DNA of 64,000 nucleotides from Hemicordylus capensis (taxonomy: Eukaryota; Chordata; Lepidosauria; Squamata; Cordylidae), in the NCBI RefSeq assembly GCF_027244095.1, contig NC_069671.1:310001-374000 (forward strand), written 5' to 3'. Of the stretch, positions 1 to 10,397 are shown piece by piece. Within the stretch, counting starts at the first letter, position 1. Each line of letters opens with the position of its first letter. The position numbers were made by a program, and so were the translations under genes. Under the pieces are notes generated by a model. It did no database searches, was not told the origin of the DNA, and worked only from the letters and a program-made list of their open reading frames with translations.

Positions 1-260
1 GGGATATCAAGGGCAAGCCAGAGAAGGGTTACCTGGAGAAAAGGGTTGCTAGGCAACCAAACACCCACCGCCCCCCAGCAAGCACCAGAAAGCCAAAACC
101 CGTTCCAGGCCTGCAACCAGATTAGCATATTAATGAGGTTGTAATTTCCCCAGAATTGTCTGCCTGTACACGTTTGCTCGGCTACACGCTGGCCCAGGAG
201 TTTGCTATGCAAATAAACTGGTTTTTACAGGCTGTGGCTTAATTAACTCATCAAGTTCAT
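1..260. promoter_or_regulatory. Candidate conserved regulatory block with RFX X-box and POU octamer
   Basis: Repeat-free sequence at the left edge. It contains a perfect X-box-like dyad (GGTTGC-TAG-GCAACC, 44-58), a POU octamer ATGCAAAT at 207-214, a TTAATTAA at 239-246, and ATTAGCATATTAAT near 121-134. This mixture is typical of developmental enhancers. No coding potential is seen. Confidence 0.35.
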
Positions 261-544
261 CTTCTTAACAAAAAAGAGAGAGAGAGGGAGAGAGAGCCTA
301 ACTACATTTTAATGGACCTGTGTTTGCTCTTCCTCCCTCTCGCTTTTGGTAAGGCCTCTACTCCAACCTCCCCGGCGGCTCTTCCTCTTTCTCAAAGGCC
401 TTCTTACCAAACAGCCACTCTGGGGCTTTTCTTGCATTGCCTGATCTCACAGAGCAAAGAGGAATTCTCCAAGAGATGGAAGTTGCTTGCCTTCTGATTC
501 CACTGAGACCAGTGAGGTTTGGGATGTAGCTCCGTGGCACAGCC
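261..544. other. Unassigned intergenic sequence
   Basis: Contains a short GA-rich run (276-297). No gene or recognised repeat. Confidence 0.5.
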
Positions 545-635
545 TCCCTCTCCAGGTGGGGCAGCGTAGACAATGCCGAGCCAGATGGACCAAGGGCCTG
601 ACTCTAGAAGGCAGCTTCCTGTATTCCAGAGGCAT
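545..635 (+). repeat. SINE tail fragment (tRNA/5S-SINE shared body)
   Basis: The stretch GACAATGCCGAGCCAGATGG, followed by a CTGACTCTAGAAGGCAGCTTCCTG-type ending, matches the body shared by the SINEs at 42991, 44970, 42005 and 50141. Only the 3' half is present. Confidence 0.6.
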
Positions 636-1280
636 TCCTCCCCCCGCCCGATTTCAAAGGGGACACAGAGTGCTAATGTGTCCCCAGTACATGCAGTGTT
701 GACAGGGACACATCGGGATGCTTAACAACTGCTTGGAGCATCAGTCCCCCCCCCACACACACCTATTTCCCTGGCTCTGAAACATTTCTAAACATATATT
801 CCTACTGCAATCAGCTCATATATTCACACAACATCAGCACTTCTGTCTTTCTTATTCGCCCTCACCCATTCTCTCCCTCTCCCTCTCTCTTTCACACACA
901 AACACCCCAAAGTTTTCCACCTGATTTCACTCCACGATTTAGGAGTAAACTGAACTCAGAGCTAAGGCATGTGGGAGGCCAGTCAGGAGCCGGCAGCAGC
1001 AGCAGCCACTGGGAGGCAGGAGGAGAGGGAAGAGTGAGTTCCCGCCCAGCTGGAGGGGCCCCCTCCCTCAGGGTCCCAGGGGCATTTGTACCCTTCGCCC
1101 ACTTATAGTTATGCCCCTGCTACAAGGATCTGGGGTTTCCAAGACAAGTGGGAACAAATGGCTCCCCCCACCCCCATTTCGGTTTCAGGAATATAATATA
1201 TGGGGCATGGCTTGACCCTTCTGTGCCCCCCCCCCCCTCATTTTTTTTCCTGGTGCCACCACTTCCACCCTGCAGCTGCA
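636..1280. other. Unassigned intergenic sequence with low-complexity runs
   Basis: C-rich and CT-rich tracts (about 746-765, 868-900) and a short CAG run near 992-1005. No gene seen. Confidence 0.5.
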
Positions 1281-1282
1281 AA

Positions 1283-1430
1283 TGGCAGGGCAGCTCAGCG
1301 GTGGAGTGCCCGCTTCCAGGCAGAAGGTCCTGTTCCTGGCAGCCTCTCCTGTTAAAAGGAATTCTGGGAGCAGGTCTGGGAAGGACATTTGCCCAAGACC
1401 TCTGACTGGCAGCAGCTCTCCAAGAGGGCA
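1283..1430 (+). repeat. tRNA-derived SINE, diverged copy
   Basis: Starts with CAGCTCAGCGGTGGAGTGCC, a tRNA-like A-box region, then CAGGCAGAAGGTCCTGTTC near the B-box. It continues with the GGGAGCAGGTCTGGGAAGG body. It is the same family as the copies at 42991-43178 and 44970-45152. Confidence 0.6.
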
Positions 1431-1559
1431 GTCCTGGGCTAGGAGGCCTCCTGGTGTGATTCTGGGGCAGGCAGCTGCCTTATTGTGTTTGGGGGCTGCA
1501 GGGCTACGTCCAGCCTTAAGGCTTGCTGGGAAGTTTCAGGGGTTTCAGCCTCCTCCTAT

Positions 1560-1670
1560 TGCAGGCCTGTTCAACTCAGGCCCTCCTGCAGATGTTGGCC
1601 TACAACTCCCATAATCCTCGGCTATTGCCCACTGTGGCTGGGGATTATGGGAGTTGGAAATGTTAAGGAG
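1560..1670. mobile_element. Palindromic MITE-like element (hAT-like)
   Basis: Perfect 14-nt inverted arms AACTCCCATAATCC (1604-1617) and GGATTATGGGAGTT (1642-1655) within a longer imperfect palindrome. The motif ACTACAACTCCCAT and its reverse recur widely in reptile genomes and are usually assigned to nonautonomous DNA transposons; the superfamily is my inference. Confidence 0.55.
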
Positions 1671-1774
1671 GAAAACACAGTCTGCCTATATGGCCTAGGA
1701 AACAGAAATGAAGCAGGAGTATGACGTTAGTTTCTGCCAAGCCAATTATCTCCTCATTGCTAACACATTTTTCA

Positions 1775-3993
1775 AACAACCAAAGTGGCACCTATACACA
1801 TGGACATCACCAGATGGAGTACACAGAAATCAACTGATTGCAAGGAGGTGGAAGAGCTCAGTTATAACAGCAAGAACGTGGCTGGGGCCAATTGTGGAAC
1901 AGATAACGAACTGCTCATGTGCAAGTTCCAAGTCAAGCTAAAGCGGAAAAACAAAGCTATCCAGTTTCCATGATATGATCTTGAGAATGTACCCACCATT
2001 TTCAAGGAGAACACCAGGAATTGCTTTGAAGTTCTGAACCTCATTGGTAGGGAACCAGAGGAACTGTGGAATGAAATCAAAGAAGTTGTTAAGGATGGAT
2101 GTGAAAAGAGACTGCCAAAGACCAAGAAACAGAAGAAAGCAAAATGGATGGTGGAAATTGCCAAGAAGAGGAGAGAAGCCAAAGTCAAGAAAGATAAAGA
2201 CCTCAGGAAGGAACTTAATAGGGAATTTCAGAAAGCTGTTAGAAGAGACATGGAGCAATACTACAATGACATCTGTAAAAACCTTGAGGATGGAAATAGA
2301 CACAGAAAAACAAGGAAAGTTTTCCAAAAGATCTCTGAACTCAGAAGGAGGTTCCAACCTCGAATTGGTATGTTAAGGGATGCCAAAGAACAGATAGTAA
2401 CTGATTCAGAGAATATCAAACAGAGATGGAAAGAATATACTGAAAATCTGTACAGCAGGGATGTCAACATCCAAGATACTCTAGAAGATATTCCCTACTT
2501 GCAAGAATCTCTAGTACGGGAAGATGAAGTTAGATCAGCACTCCATTACCACATCGGAAGGCTACAGGAATTGATAGAATTGCTACAGAAATATGGCAGG
2601 CAACATAAGAAGAATCAGTCAAGGCTCTAACCAAACTATGCCAGCAAATTTGGAGAACAACATAATGGCCAAGAGATTGGAAGAGGTCAATCTACATACT
2701 CATACCAAAGAAAGGAGACTAAATAGATTGCGCAAACCATCGCACAATAGCCTTCATTTCACTTGCTAGCAAAATAATGCTCCAGATCATCCAACACAGA
2801 TTAGAGAGCTATGTGGAAAGGGCCCAGATGTTCAAGCTTGTTTCAGAAAAGGCTGAGGAACAAGAGACATCATTGCTGATAACTGGATAATTGAGAAAGC
2901 CAAAGAATACCAAAAAGAAGTCAATATGTGCTTTATTGACTACAGAAAAGCCTTTGATTGCGTCAACCATGTCAAGTTGTGGAATATCCTTAGGAAAATG
3001 TGCATCCTAGAACTTCTCATTGTTCTAATGAGAAACCTATGCTCAGGACAGGAAGCCACAGTCCAGACAGAACATGGTGAAACAGATGGGTTCCAGATCG
3101 ACAAAGGAGTAAGACAAGGCTGTATACTTTCTCTTTATTTATTCAGTTTATATGCTGAACATATTCTGAGAGAAGCTGGATTGGAAAAACATAAGCATGG
3201 TTTTAAAGGAGGAAGAACCATCCATAACCTGTGCTACGCTGATGACACCACTCTGAGAGCTGAGAATGCAGATGATCTGCAAGCTCTAGTGATGAAAGTC
3301 AAGGAGCACAGTAAAAAAAATGGGATTACGACTAAATGTAAAGAAAACTAAACTAATGACAACAGGTAGAGCAACCAGCCTCAGAATTGATAATGAAGAC
3401 ATTGAAGTGGTGGATAGCTTCTGCCTTTTAGGACTGACCATCAACAGTCAAGGATCCAGCAGTCAAGAAATACACTACAGACTAGCACTTGGTAGGGTTG
3501 CAATGAAGGCCTTGGAAAGGATATTCAGATGCCATGAAGTGTCTATACCTAAAAAGATTAGAAGCGTTCGGAAGATGGTTTTCCCCGTGACACTCTATGG
3601 ATGTGAGAGCTGGACTTTGAAGAAGCAAGATAGAAAAAGCATCAATGCTTTTGAACTTTGGTGCTGGAGAAGACTTTTGAGGAGACCATGGACAGCCAGG
3701 AAAACAAACAAATGGATCATAGAACAAATTAATCTACTCAAGGAACAAAAAGGCTCAAACTATCTTACTTTGGACACATTAGGTGAAGATCTAGCTCCCC
3801 TGAGAAGTCCGTCATGCTGGGGAAAGTGGAAGGCAAGAGAAGAAGAGGACGACCAGCAGCAAGGTGGATGGACTCGATGAGGACAGCAATGGATGCACCA
3901 CTGAGAGGCCTTCAAGGCCAAGTGGAAGACAGATCAGCCTGGAGAGAATCTATCTACGTGGTCACTAAGAGTCAGCACCGACTTGGCAGCACT
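1775..3993 (+). mobile_element. BovB/RTE LINE, 5'-truncated copy
   Basis: RTE-clade LINE. It begins inside the endonuclease region (ACATGGACATCACCAGATGG near 1799), passes through the linker and reverse transcriptase, and runs to the 3' end. RT motifs are FIDYRKAFDCVN (from 2932), GVRQGC (3106-3123) and the catalytic YADDT (3235-3249). The C-terminal domain has GCESWTLKK and AFELWCWRRLL (3590-3680), then KRRRGRPAARWMDS (3829 onward). The frame breaks several times: between the endonuclease and RT parts, near 2630-2925, near 3320-3350 where RT continues in another frame, and near 3820. The copy is inactive. BovB moved between ruminants and squamates by horizontal transfer and is abundant in squamates. 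Confidence 0.9.
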
Positions 3994-3994
3994 T

Positions 3995-4031
<37 letters not shown>
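3994..4031 (+). repeat. AATC tandem tail of the BovB copy
   Basis: About nine AATC units directly after the BovB 3' end (CTTGGCAGCACTT). RTE-clade LINEs usually end in short tandem repeats rather than poly(A), so this marks the true 3' terminus. Confidence 0.85.
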
Positions 4032-4184
4032 CGAAAGTCCAAAAACAACAGGGGTGAGGGCGCAAAGCTGAGCAGGCTTGTTCTATTGGAAGGAGGCCTC
4101 TGAATACCAGTTTATTTAATTTATTATTTATTCATGTTATAGATTTTTATACTACCAACAACAACAACAACCTGATGGCTCTAG

Positions 4185-4305
4185 GCAATGGCAGGAGAGG
4201 GGGTGTGCCTTTGTCTCCTGCTTGTGAGCTTCCCAGAGGCATTTGGTGGGCCACTGAGGGGGAAAGGCTGCTGGACCTCAACCAGCCGGGCTCTTCTGGT
4301 GTTTC
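4185..4305 (+). mobile_element. CR1 LINE 3'-end fragment
   Basis: Matches the CR1-type 3' tail also seen at 44640-44800 (+) and 6941-7075 (-). Shared words are TGTGAGCTTCCCAGAGGCAT, TGGTGGGCCACTG and GGGCTCTTC. No RT sequence remains. Confidence 0.55.
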
Positions 4306-4839
4306 CTATTATAGCAAAACACCAAAATGGGTTCAGAAATGAATGAGCTCAAACAACATCAGTTGTGTGGGAGATTCAGATTAAAGAGACATAATTGGTA
4401 TTGATTTTAACTGAGTGCCATTTTCCACGGAGTACATGAAATCACCTTGTCCCCACTCTGACCATAGTGCCCCTCCATCCCAATCTATGACCAGCAATAG
4501 CAACAGATGTCCAGGGCCTCAAGCAGAGAGAGAGAGAGAGAGAGAGAGAGTGAGTAGGGGGGTGTCTTTCCCAGGCCTCCCACTGCTTAAGATCCTTTTA
4601 GGTGATGTGAAAGAAAACCCTAATAGTTTCACCCTGAAATACAAAATATCTGCCACCTTATGCACAGGATGGAAAAGCTGTCTTATGTAGAGTTGTCATT
4701 TTTTAAAAAACACACCTCAACCTGTTCATGTACTTTTTAACCAAAGAGACAGAAATGTATCAAGCTTTTCCAGGAGTGGTGATTCAGCCAGAGCAACGGG
4801 GACAGTAAAAATAAAGTTGCCAACTCTCTCTAAGGTGGC
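4306..4839. other. Unassigned sequence with a GA microsatellite
   Basis: A (GA)n run at about 4526-4550. Otherwise no gene or clear repeat. Confidence 0.5.
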
Positions 4840-5010
4840 CTGCAGAAAGGTGCCTCCTTCCACCTCAACCCCATCGATTAATCGGAGAGCAAATTTTAAT
4901 CTGCAATAGAGCATGAGCTAATTAATGTGCCATTTAAATCAGCTGAAGCTTGCAGCTGTAATGATAAGAATTAGGTGCTGGGGAAAGTGCCATCAGATGA
5001 TTAATAGCCA
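4840..5010. promoter_or_regulatory. Candidate conserved regulatory block (homeodomain and E-box dyads)
   Basis: AT-rich, repeat-free block. It contains CGATTAATCG (4875-4884), TAATTAAT (4919-4926), ATTTAAAT (4932-4939), two CAGCTG E-boxes (4940 and 4953), a TGATAAG GATA site (4962 region) and ATGATTAAT near 4997. It stands isolated between LINE and microsatellite sequence, as retained enhancers often do. Confidence 0.4.
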
Positions 5011-5129
5011 GCTTGGAAAGCCAGGCTTCCGTTTCTCTCTCCCCCTAACATTTTGTGGGGATAGCTCTCTGGTGTATGGAAAGTTGCATTTCCCGCATGC
5101 CTTGTGGTGTGAGCAGGGAGGTGCCATTG

Positions 5130-5130
<1 letters not shown>

Positions 5131-5183
<53 letters not shown>
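5131..5183. repeat. (CT)n microsatellite
   Basis: About 26 uninterrupted CT dinucleotides. Confidence 0.97.
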
Positions 5184-5185
<2 letters not shown>

Positions 5186-5448
5186 GGGATAAGTCCTGGG
5201 TGAAGCTGCATTTATGGCCAGCTCCAGAAGGCACCAAGGTGGGGCAGTACGGGGGGGGGGGGCTGTTGCATTAGCTGAGGCTCCCTGAGGAGGCTGGCCT
5301 GACATCACATGCCCTTGGCTGGCTTTCCCTGTCATCTTCACCAGGCTTGCTTTTGCCCTCAGGTGAACAAAACTGAGGCCAGAATTGGATATACACCTCC
5401 AGAGCAACATCATTAATATTATTTAGTATTTAGTACAATTCTATAGAG

Positions 5449-5697
5449 CCCCCTAATGGCACAGCAGGGAAATGACTTGACTAGCAAGCCAGAGGTTGCT
5501 TGTTCAAATCCCTGCTTGTATGTTTCCCAGACTATGGGAAGCATCTCTATCGGGCAGCAGCGATATAGGAAGGTGCTGAAAGGCATCATCTCACACTGTG
5601 CGGGAGGAGGCCATGGTCCACCCCTCCTGTATTCTTCCAAAGACCAACACAGGGCTCTGTGGGTGCCAGGATTGCACACTTTACCTTTACCTTTATA
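5449..5697 (+). mobile_element. Sauria-type SINE (tRNA head, BovB-like tail), copy A
   Basis: tRNA-like head (ATGACTTGACTAGCAAGCC, then GTTCAAATCCC as B-box), middle GGGCAGCAGCGATATAGGAA and GCGGGAGGAGGCCATGG, and a 3' tail of ACCTTT units (CACTTTACCTTTACCTTTAT). It is the same family as the copies at 52770 and 59368. Sauria SINEs are reported to end in ACCTTT repeats and to share their 3' part with BovB. Confidence 0.8.
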
Positions 5698-6590
5698 TAC
5701 TGCCCCATCCAAAAATATCCCTGGGCAGTTCACAATATAAAACTATCAAAACACCAACATAATTAAAATTTAAAATACAATAAAAACTCTAAAACCAAAG
5801 CTTTAAAACTATAAACTAAAAAGCTTGACTAAACAGGTATGTTTTTAGGTCCTTCTTAAAAGCATTCAGAGAAGGGAAAACTCTAATTTCATTAGGAAGC
5901 ACATTCCAGAGTCCCTAATTCCCTGATGATCTCTCCCAGCAGTTTCATGGAGATGTTAAAAAGCGATGAAGACAGTATGGAGCCTTGCAGGATTCTGTAC
6001 TGGAGTTCTTGTTTTGAAGAGCAACAGTCTCCATGTGACACCATTTGGAACCTACCCAAGAGGTAGGAGTGGAACCACTGCAAAGCTGTGCCTCCCACTC
6101 CCAACCCCTTCAGGCGCCCCAGAAGGATACCATGGTCAATGGTATTGAAAGCTGCCAAGAGATCCAAAAGGATCAACAGTAGTTGATCCAAAAGGTTCAA
6201 CACACTCCCCACCATCAATTCCTAATTGGAGATCATCCAACAGGCCAACCAAGGCTGCCTCAACCTCATAGCCTGCCCGAAAGCCAGTTTGAAATGGGTT
6301 CAGATAATCTGCTTCCTCCAAAACAGCCTGGAGCTGAGATGCCACCACCCTCTTGATCACCTTGCCCAACCATGGAAGATTGGAGACAGGCCTATAATTG
6401 CCCGATTCCGAGGGATCCAATGGAGGCCTCTTCAAGAGTGGTCTAATAATTGTCTCCATGAGACAAGAAGGCATCCTGCCCTCCCTCAGAGAAGCATTAA
6501 TGATCGGCAAAGGTCAAGAGAACAGGTGTGCCAAGGCACAGTGTCCCAAGTATCTTGTCCACATCCTCGGGAGTCACAAACTTTTTTTAA
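5698..6590 (-). mobile_element. L2-like LINE fragment, RT and 3' UTR
   Basis: On the - strand the translation shows NYRPVSNLPWLGKVIKRVV, LNPFQTGFRAGYEVEAALV and AAFNTIDHGILLGRLKGLGV, then a GSILSSSLFN motif, all reverse-transcriptase blocks of the L2/CR1 superclade in their usual order. The frame is broken in several places. An AT-rich 3' UTR follows, ending near 5698 with the GGGCAGTATATA type of terminus. The family assignment within the superclade is tentative. Confidence 0.75.
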
Positions 6591-6647
6591 TTTTAAATAA
6601 GCCCTCCATGGAGTTCAGGCGGGCACACATGGTCTCTCTAGTCCCCA

Positions 6648-6750
6648 TTTTATTTTCATGGCAACCCTGTGAAGTAGGTGAGACTGAGAGGTAAGGACTG
6701 AAGGTCACCCAGGTGAGCAACAAGGATCTGTCCCCTGGTTTCCCTGCTCC
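6648..6750. repeat. Possible MIR/SINE-like scrap
   Basis: CAACCCTGTGAAGTAGGTGA followed by GGTCACCCAGGTGAGC resembles the conserved core of MIR-like SINEs and of some LINE tails. It is short and diverged. Confidence 0.3.
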
Positions 6751-6940
6751 GGCCCGACCCTCACTCCAGACTGCGCCTTCCTGCTCTCTCCTGGCATGTG
6801 GTGGCCGCATAGTTGGTTGGCTTCCCTGCGTCATCAGCTTCTGGGGTGCCCTCCCAGCTTGTACCTCCCAGTCGTTCTGCTTCTGGGAGGCTGAAAGGAC
6901 TTGCTGATGCACCAGGAGAGCCTCCCCATCCTGACGCTGC

Positions 6941-7075
6941 CTTTAAGAACATAAGGACATATGGACAGCCCTGCTGGATCAGGCCCAAGGAGGTCATCTA
7001 GTCCAGCATCCTGTTTCACACAGTGGTCCACCAGATGCTGCTGGAAGCCCACAGGCAGGAGTTGAAAGGGGCCGG
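6941..7075 (-). mobile_element. CR1 LINE 3'-end fragment, reverse orientation
   Basis: AGCCCTGCTGGATCAGGCCC, TCTAGTCCAGCATCCTG and ACAGTGGTCCACCAGATGCT are the reverse complement of the CR1 tail found at 44640-44800. No RT is retained. Confidence 0.65.
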
Positions 7076-7690
7076 CCCTCTTTGTTTCCAGGGCCAGGAG
7101 GAGGATTTAGTCCTGGAAGATGTGAGGCAGCCACAAAGGCCAGGGAGGCTCTGACTCCTCTCCCTCCCTGCCCCCCCCCCCGCAAACCCAATGGATGTCA
7201 AGAGTGGGGGGAGGCTTTGCAGCCAAGGCTGAGAGAAGAGTGTGAAAGAAGGAATTCTGTGAAGGGAGGAAGGGAGAGGCTCCTTAAACTTAGCCAGGCC
7301 TCCCTTTCAGTCAACATGCAGAAGTTCAAGCTAAACAAAATAATTCCACACATTTATTTATTTATTTATTATGACTTCACATCCAGGAAAACCCAGCCTT
7401 GTACTCAGAGCTGATCATTAAGCCATGCTCCCTGCCAACCCCTGGACTGGAATTTGCTGTCTCAACAGGCCAGTTCACTGCAGTCAACAGAATCCCAGAA
7501 GCTCTCCCAAGTCTCTGCCACTGCAGGCTGCAAAGGAGTTGCATCAGTGCATGTGGGAAGCTCCTGTGTGTGGAAAACTAGCAATGCAGGCAGACTGGCT
7601 CAGGCCACCCTCCACCCTGACTTGCACTTCTCCCCTATGCCTTGTTTATACCCAGTGGTGAACTTTCTATCTGTCTTTCCACTGAAGGCT
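7076..7690. other. Unassigned sequence
   Basis: Holds a short TTTA run (7350-7370), probably a LINE-tail relic. No gene seen. Confidence 0.5.
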
Positions 7691-7699
7691 TAAGGTGCA

Positions 7700-8160
7700 T
7701 AGGAAGGTTAAGAAGCAAATAATTAAGCCTTCTGCATTTTTGTCAGTTAAACTGAAAGGTGTACAATTGTCTGTTGATTAATCAACAGGGCTTTATTTTA
7801 CCAATTAATTGATTAAATATTACCAAACCCTCAATGTAGGGACCCTCTTAATGACAGTAATGAATCTTCCATTTGGCCATCCAATTAAAAAATACTGAAT
7901 GCCTTCCTTTTCATCCCTCCTTTAAAATAAAACAACAGGACCAAAATAGGTTCCAAAGTCAGCAAGGATGACCTTATTTCTCCAAGGAAGTGTTGCCCTT
8001 GAAGAGTAATCCACTGCTGATTAATCTACCAATTAAAATTTGCAGCCCTAATTTTTCTAAATCAATCTATCACTGAAAAAAATATGATGCTGGTTAATCA
8101 CATATGTATGTGATTAACCCATCAGCTTAATCAATTTTTAAACTTTGCTAAAAAGTCATC
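7700..8160. promoter_or_regulatory. Candidate conserved regulatory block with large homeodomain/HNF1-like dyads
   Basis: AT-rich repeat-free sequence with two exact dyads. CTGTTGATTAATCAACAG at 7771-7788 is an 18-bp perfect palindrome. GGTTAATCACATA (8092-8104) and TATGTGATTAACC (8107-8119) are 13-nt perfect arms with a 2-nt spacer. Further TTAAT and CAATTAA words lie between them (7800-7815, 7884, 8018-8032). Such GTTAAT/TAAT dyads are targets of HNF1, POU and paired-type homeodomains. Confidence 0.4.
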
Positions 8161-8177
8161 CAGTTTATCAGGCAAAG

Positions 8178-8202
8178 TGTGTGTGTGTGTGTGTGCACGC
8201 GC
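8178..8202. repeat. (GT)n microsatellite
   Basis: Short GT run grading into GCACGCGCAC. Confidence 0.85.
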
Positions 8203-8408
8203 ACATAGTTTTTACTACAAGTACCTAAACAAAATACAGATGGTGAGCATCATCTCAGAAGATGCATTCTCATTGTCTCCCATGCAAGAGAGGATGCCTC
8301 TTCTGAGAAGATGCCTACTGGGTAGCACAAAGCAATGCAAGAGACCTGTCCTTTAACCCATATGCAAATGTATACTGGTGACGTAATTAATTAATTACTC
8401 GACTACGC

Positions 8409-8500
8409 TTGCAATCCTATGAGCACTTCCTTAGAAAAATAAGTCCCTTTGAAATCCGTAGAATATACTTCAGTAACTCTATATAGAATTGAGCTGTGAA
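8409..8500. repeat. Short palindromic dispersed repeat, copy 1
   Basis: CAATCCTATGAGCACTTCCT, then AATAAGTCCCTTTGAAATCC, ending ATTGAGCTGTG. It has the plan of the other copies: a GCAATCCTA word, a GTAAGTCCCATTGA/TCAATGGGACTTAC palindrome, and a TAGGATTG word. Confidence 0.55.
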
Positions 8501-8559
8501 AGTCAAACAATTACTCTAAGATTATTTTAATCGGGCATACCGCAGTAGTGGAATAATTT

Positions 8560-8780
8560 ATCATGCCACTGTATATTGGTAAAGCTGTGCTGTTGTTATA
8601 CTGTACATGTATGACGCTGTGTTTTTTCTTCATGCTTCTGTACTGGACAAAGACAGCAATAACGTTTATTTCTCTTCATCGGGCAACAGGCCCAGTATAG
8701 ACACCACCACGGTGACTATCGTTTTCTCTAGCACCGTCTTTTCTGAGCGGTTTCCACAGGAGGACTTCTCCCAGTCTTTT
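8560..8780. other. Unassigned sequence
   Basis: Nothing recognised. Confidence 0.4.
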
Positions 8781-9700
8781 TTATAACTGATGAGAACAGT
8801 AGGGGGGCAGGCCGGTCCGTGGCACTTTGGCTTGGGAGTCCTGCTCGGTTCCTGCGGTTTACCCCCCAAGATCGTAGCCTCGCGCCATGCTGGTTTGCCC
8901 TTTATTCCGACTGGGCGCGCGGGACCCCTAACCCTGGCTCTCCTTGCCCGGGCTGAGCTGGTCCCAGGCAGTGACGCAGTCGCCAACGCAGAAAGGCAGA
9001 AGCAGGCGCTCTCCGGGAAGGATAGCGGCAACAGCCGGAGAAGCCGAGAAGTACCGGCACGCCCTCCCTGCGCGTCCCCCTTCCCAAGTTCCACCACCAC
9101 AGCCCTGCTCCCAGTCATAGCTCCGCCTCGCCGCTCCTCCGGGTTGCTGGCCGCGCAAGCTGGCTGCACAGAGCCGCTCAAAGGAGGACAAAACAACCCT
9201 CCCTGGCCAGAGACCAGACTTCTCCCGCCCGCAAAGCAGGTCGGAGAGAAGGGGGCGGCAAGGCGGGGTGTGTGTGTGTTGTTTGCTGCTCCTCGCCCGC
9301 GGAGAAGGCTACCGTTCCTGAAGATGGTTGGCTTTGCCTTCGGTTCCCCAGCAAGCCACGCACGCACGAGGGCGTTGGAAAGGCCCTTGGAGGTCCCTTT
9401 CCGTACCGTTCAGAAGGGGCACACACACCCCGCCCACACCCAGATCCGGAGAGAGGCAGCCAAGGAAGAGCCAGGTTCTGGTTTAGTCGTCGGACTGGCC
9501 ACGGCAGTGGGTGTGATCGTGTGAAGGGGCCTTGCTTGCGTGTCTCCCCTATTGACTGCGTGATGCGGGACGGGTGGGGGAATAAACCCAAAGAGGGGGC
9601 AGTTCGGAGCGCTGCTGCAGACATATTTAGGCGCACAAGAATAAAGTGTCCCCCCCTCACCCCCGCCCCGCCCTGAGCTCCAGCTCGCTCTCTGGTCTTA
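8781..9700. other. CpG-rich island, upstream of LHX5
   Basis: GC-rich and full of CG dinucleotides, with long open frames on both strands that show no family resemblance or codon signature. It could be the promoter of a noncoding transcript or a polycomb-target island of the LHX5 domain. Confidence 0.4.
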
Positions 9701-10306
9701 GCCGGTCTTTGTGTCGCTCGACAACGGCCCAGTTGGCTGTTTGGTTTCTGGAAAAACAATTGCGAAGAGAAGGGTTCCCTTAACCATGTTCAGCCCTGGT
9801 TGTTGGTGGGGTTTGTTGTTGTTTTGTTTTTTAACTCAAATGGAAAAGCAAATTAGGAAGGGGCGGTTTCGAGCAGGGAGTGGCTGGGGTGGAAGGGGTT
9901 CAGCTGCCCCTCCCGCCCAGCCCTTCCTCCCTGAAACACGCGACCTAAAACAGCTGTTATTCGTATTGTTATTATTTTTAGGGGGGGGATCACTTACATG
10001 TGTCTTTTATATAACCTCCAGTCTGGCCGTCAAGACCCGTTAAAATCGGTGGGGATGTCCAGCCGCCGCCACTACTGGTTCTACTAGGGCTCTTCTTCCC
10101 TAAGCTTTAGAAACATGATTGCTTTCCGAAGATCTTAGCAACACTCTAGTTATCCTAACGGTCATCTTACGGGAGCCCTAGAAACATCGAGATGAAAGCT
10201 AGAGAATTATATCTCCAACACATTAAAAAAATCCCTTTGGAACTTGGCTAGGTTGTGTTTCCGGGTTATGTTTGCATGAATTCCCGCTCTATTTCGAATT
10301 AATTAA
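9701..10306. other. Unassigned sequence
   Basis: No gene or repeat recognised. Confidence 0.4.
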
Positions 10307-10308
10307 TT

Positions 10309-10365
<57 letters not shown>

Positions 10366-10397
10366 TTCTTCTTCTTCTTCTTCTTCTTCTTCTTCTT
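10307..10397. repeat. Compound (CTTT)n-(CTT)n microsatellite
   Basis: About 13 CTTT units followed directly by about 12 CTT units. Confidence 0.97.

Noticed and set aside
3994-4031. CRISPR-like or regulatory tandem array
   Set aside because: The AATC repeats are the ordinary tail of the BovB LINE, and the genome is vertebrate.
5449-5530. Possible tRNA gene
   Set aside because: A-box and B-box words are present, but the sequence does not form a full cloverleaf and recurs as a SINE at 52770 and 59368.
8666-9524. Opposed open frames of 233 and 244 codons in the 8.8-9.7 kb CpG-rich block
   Set aside because: Both strands are open at once and neither shows a known fold, splice structure or homologue that I recognise.
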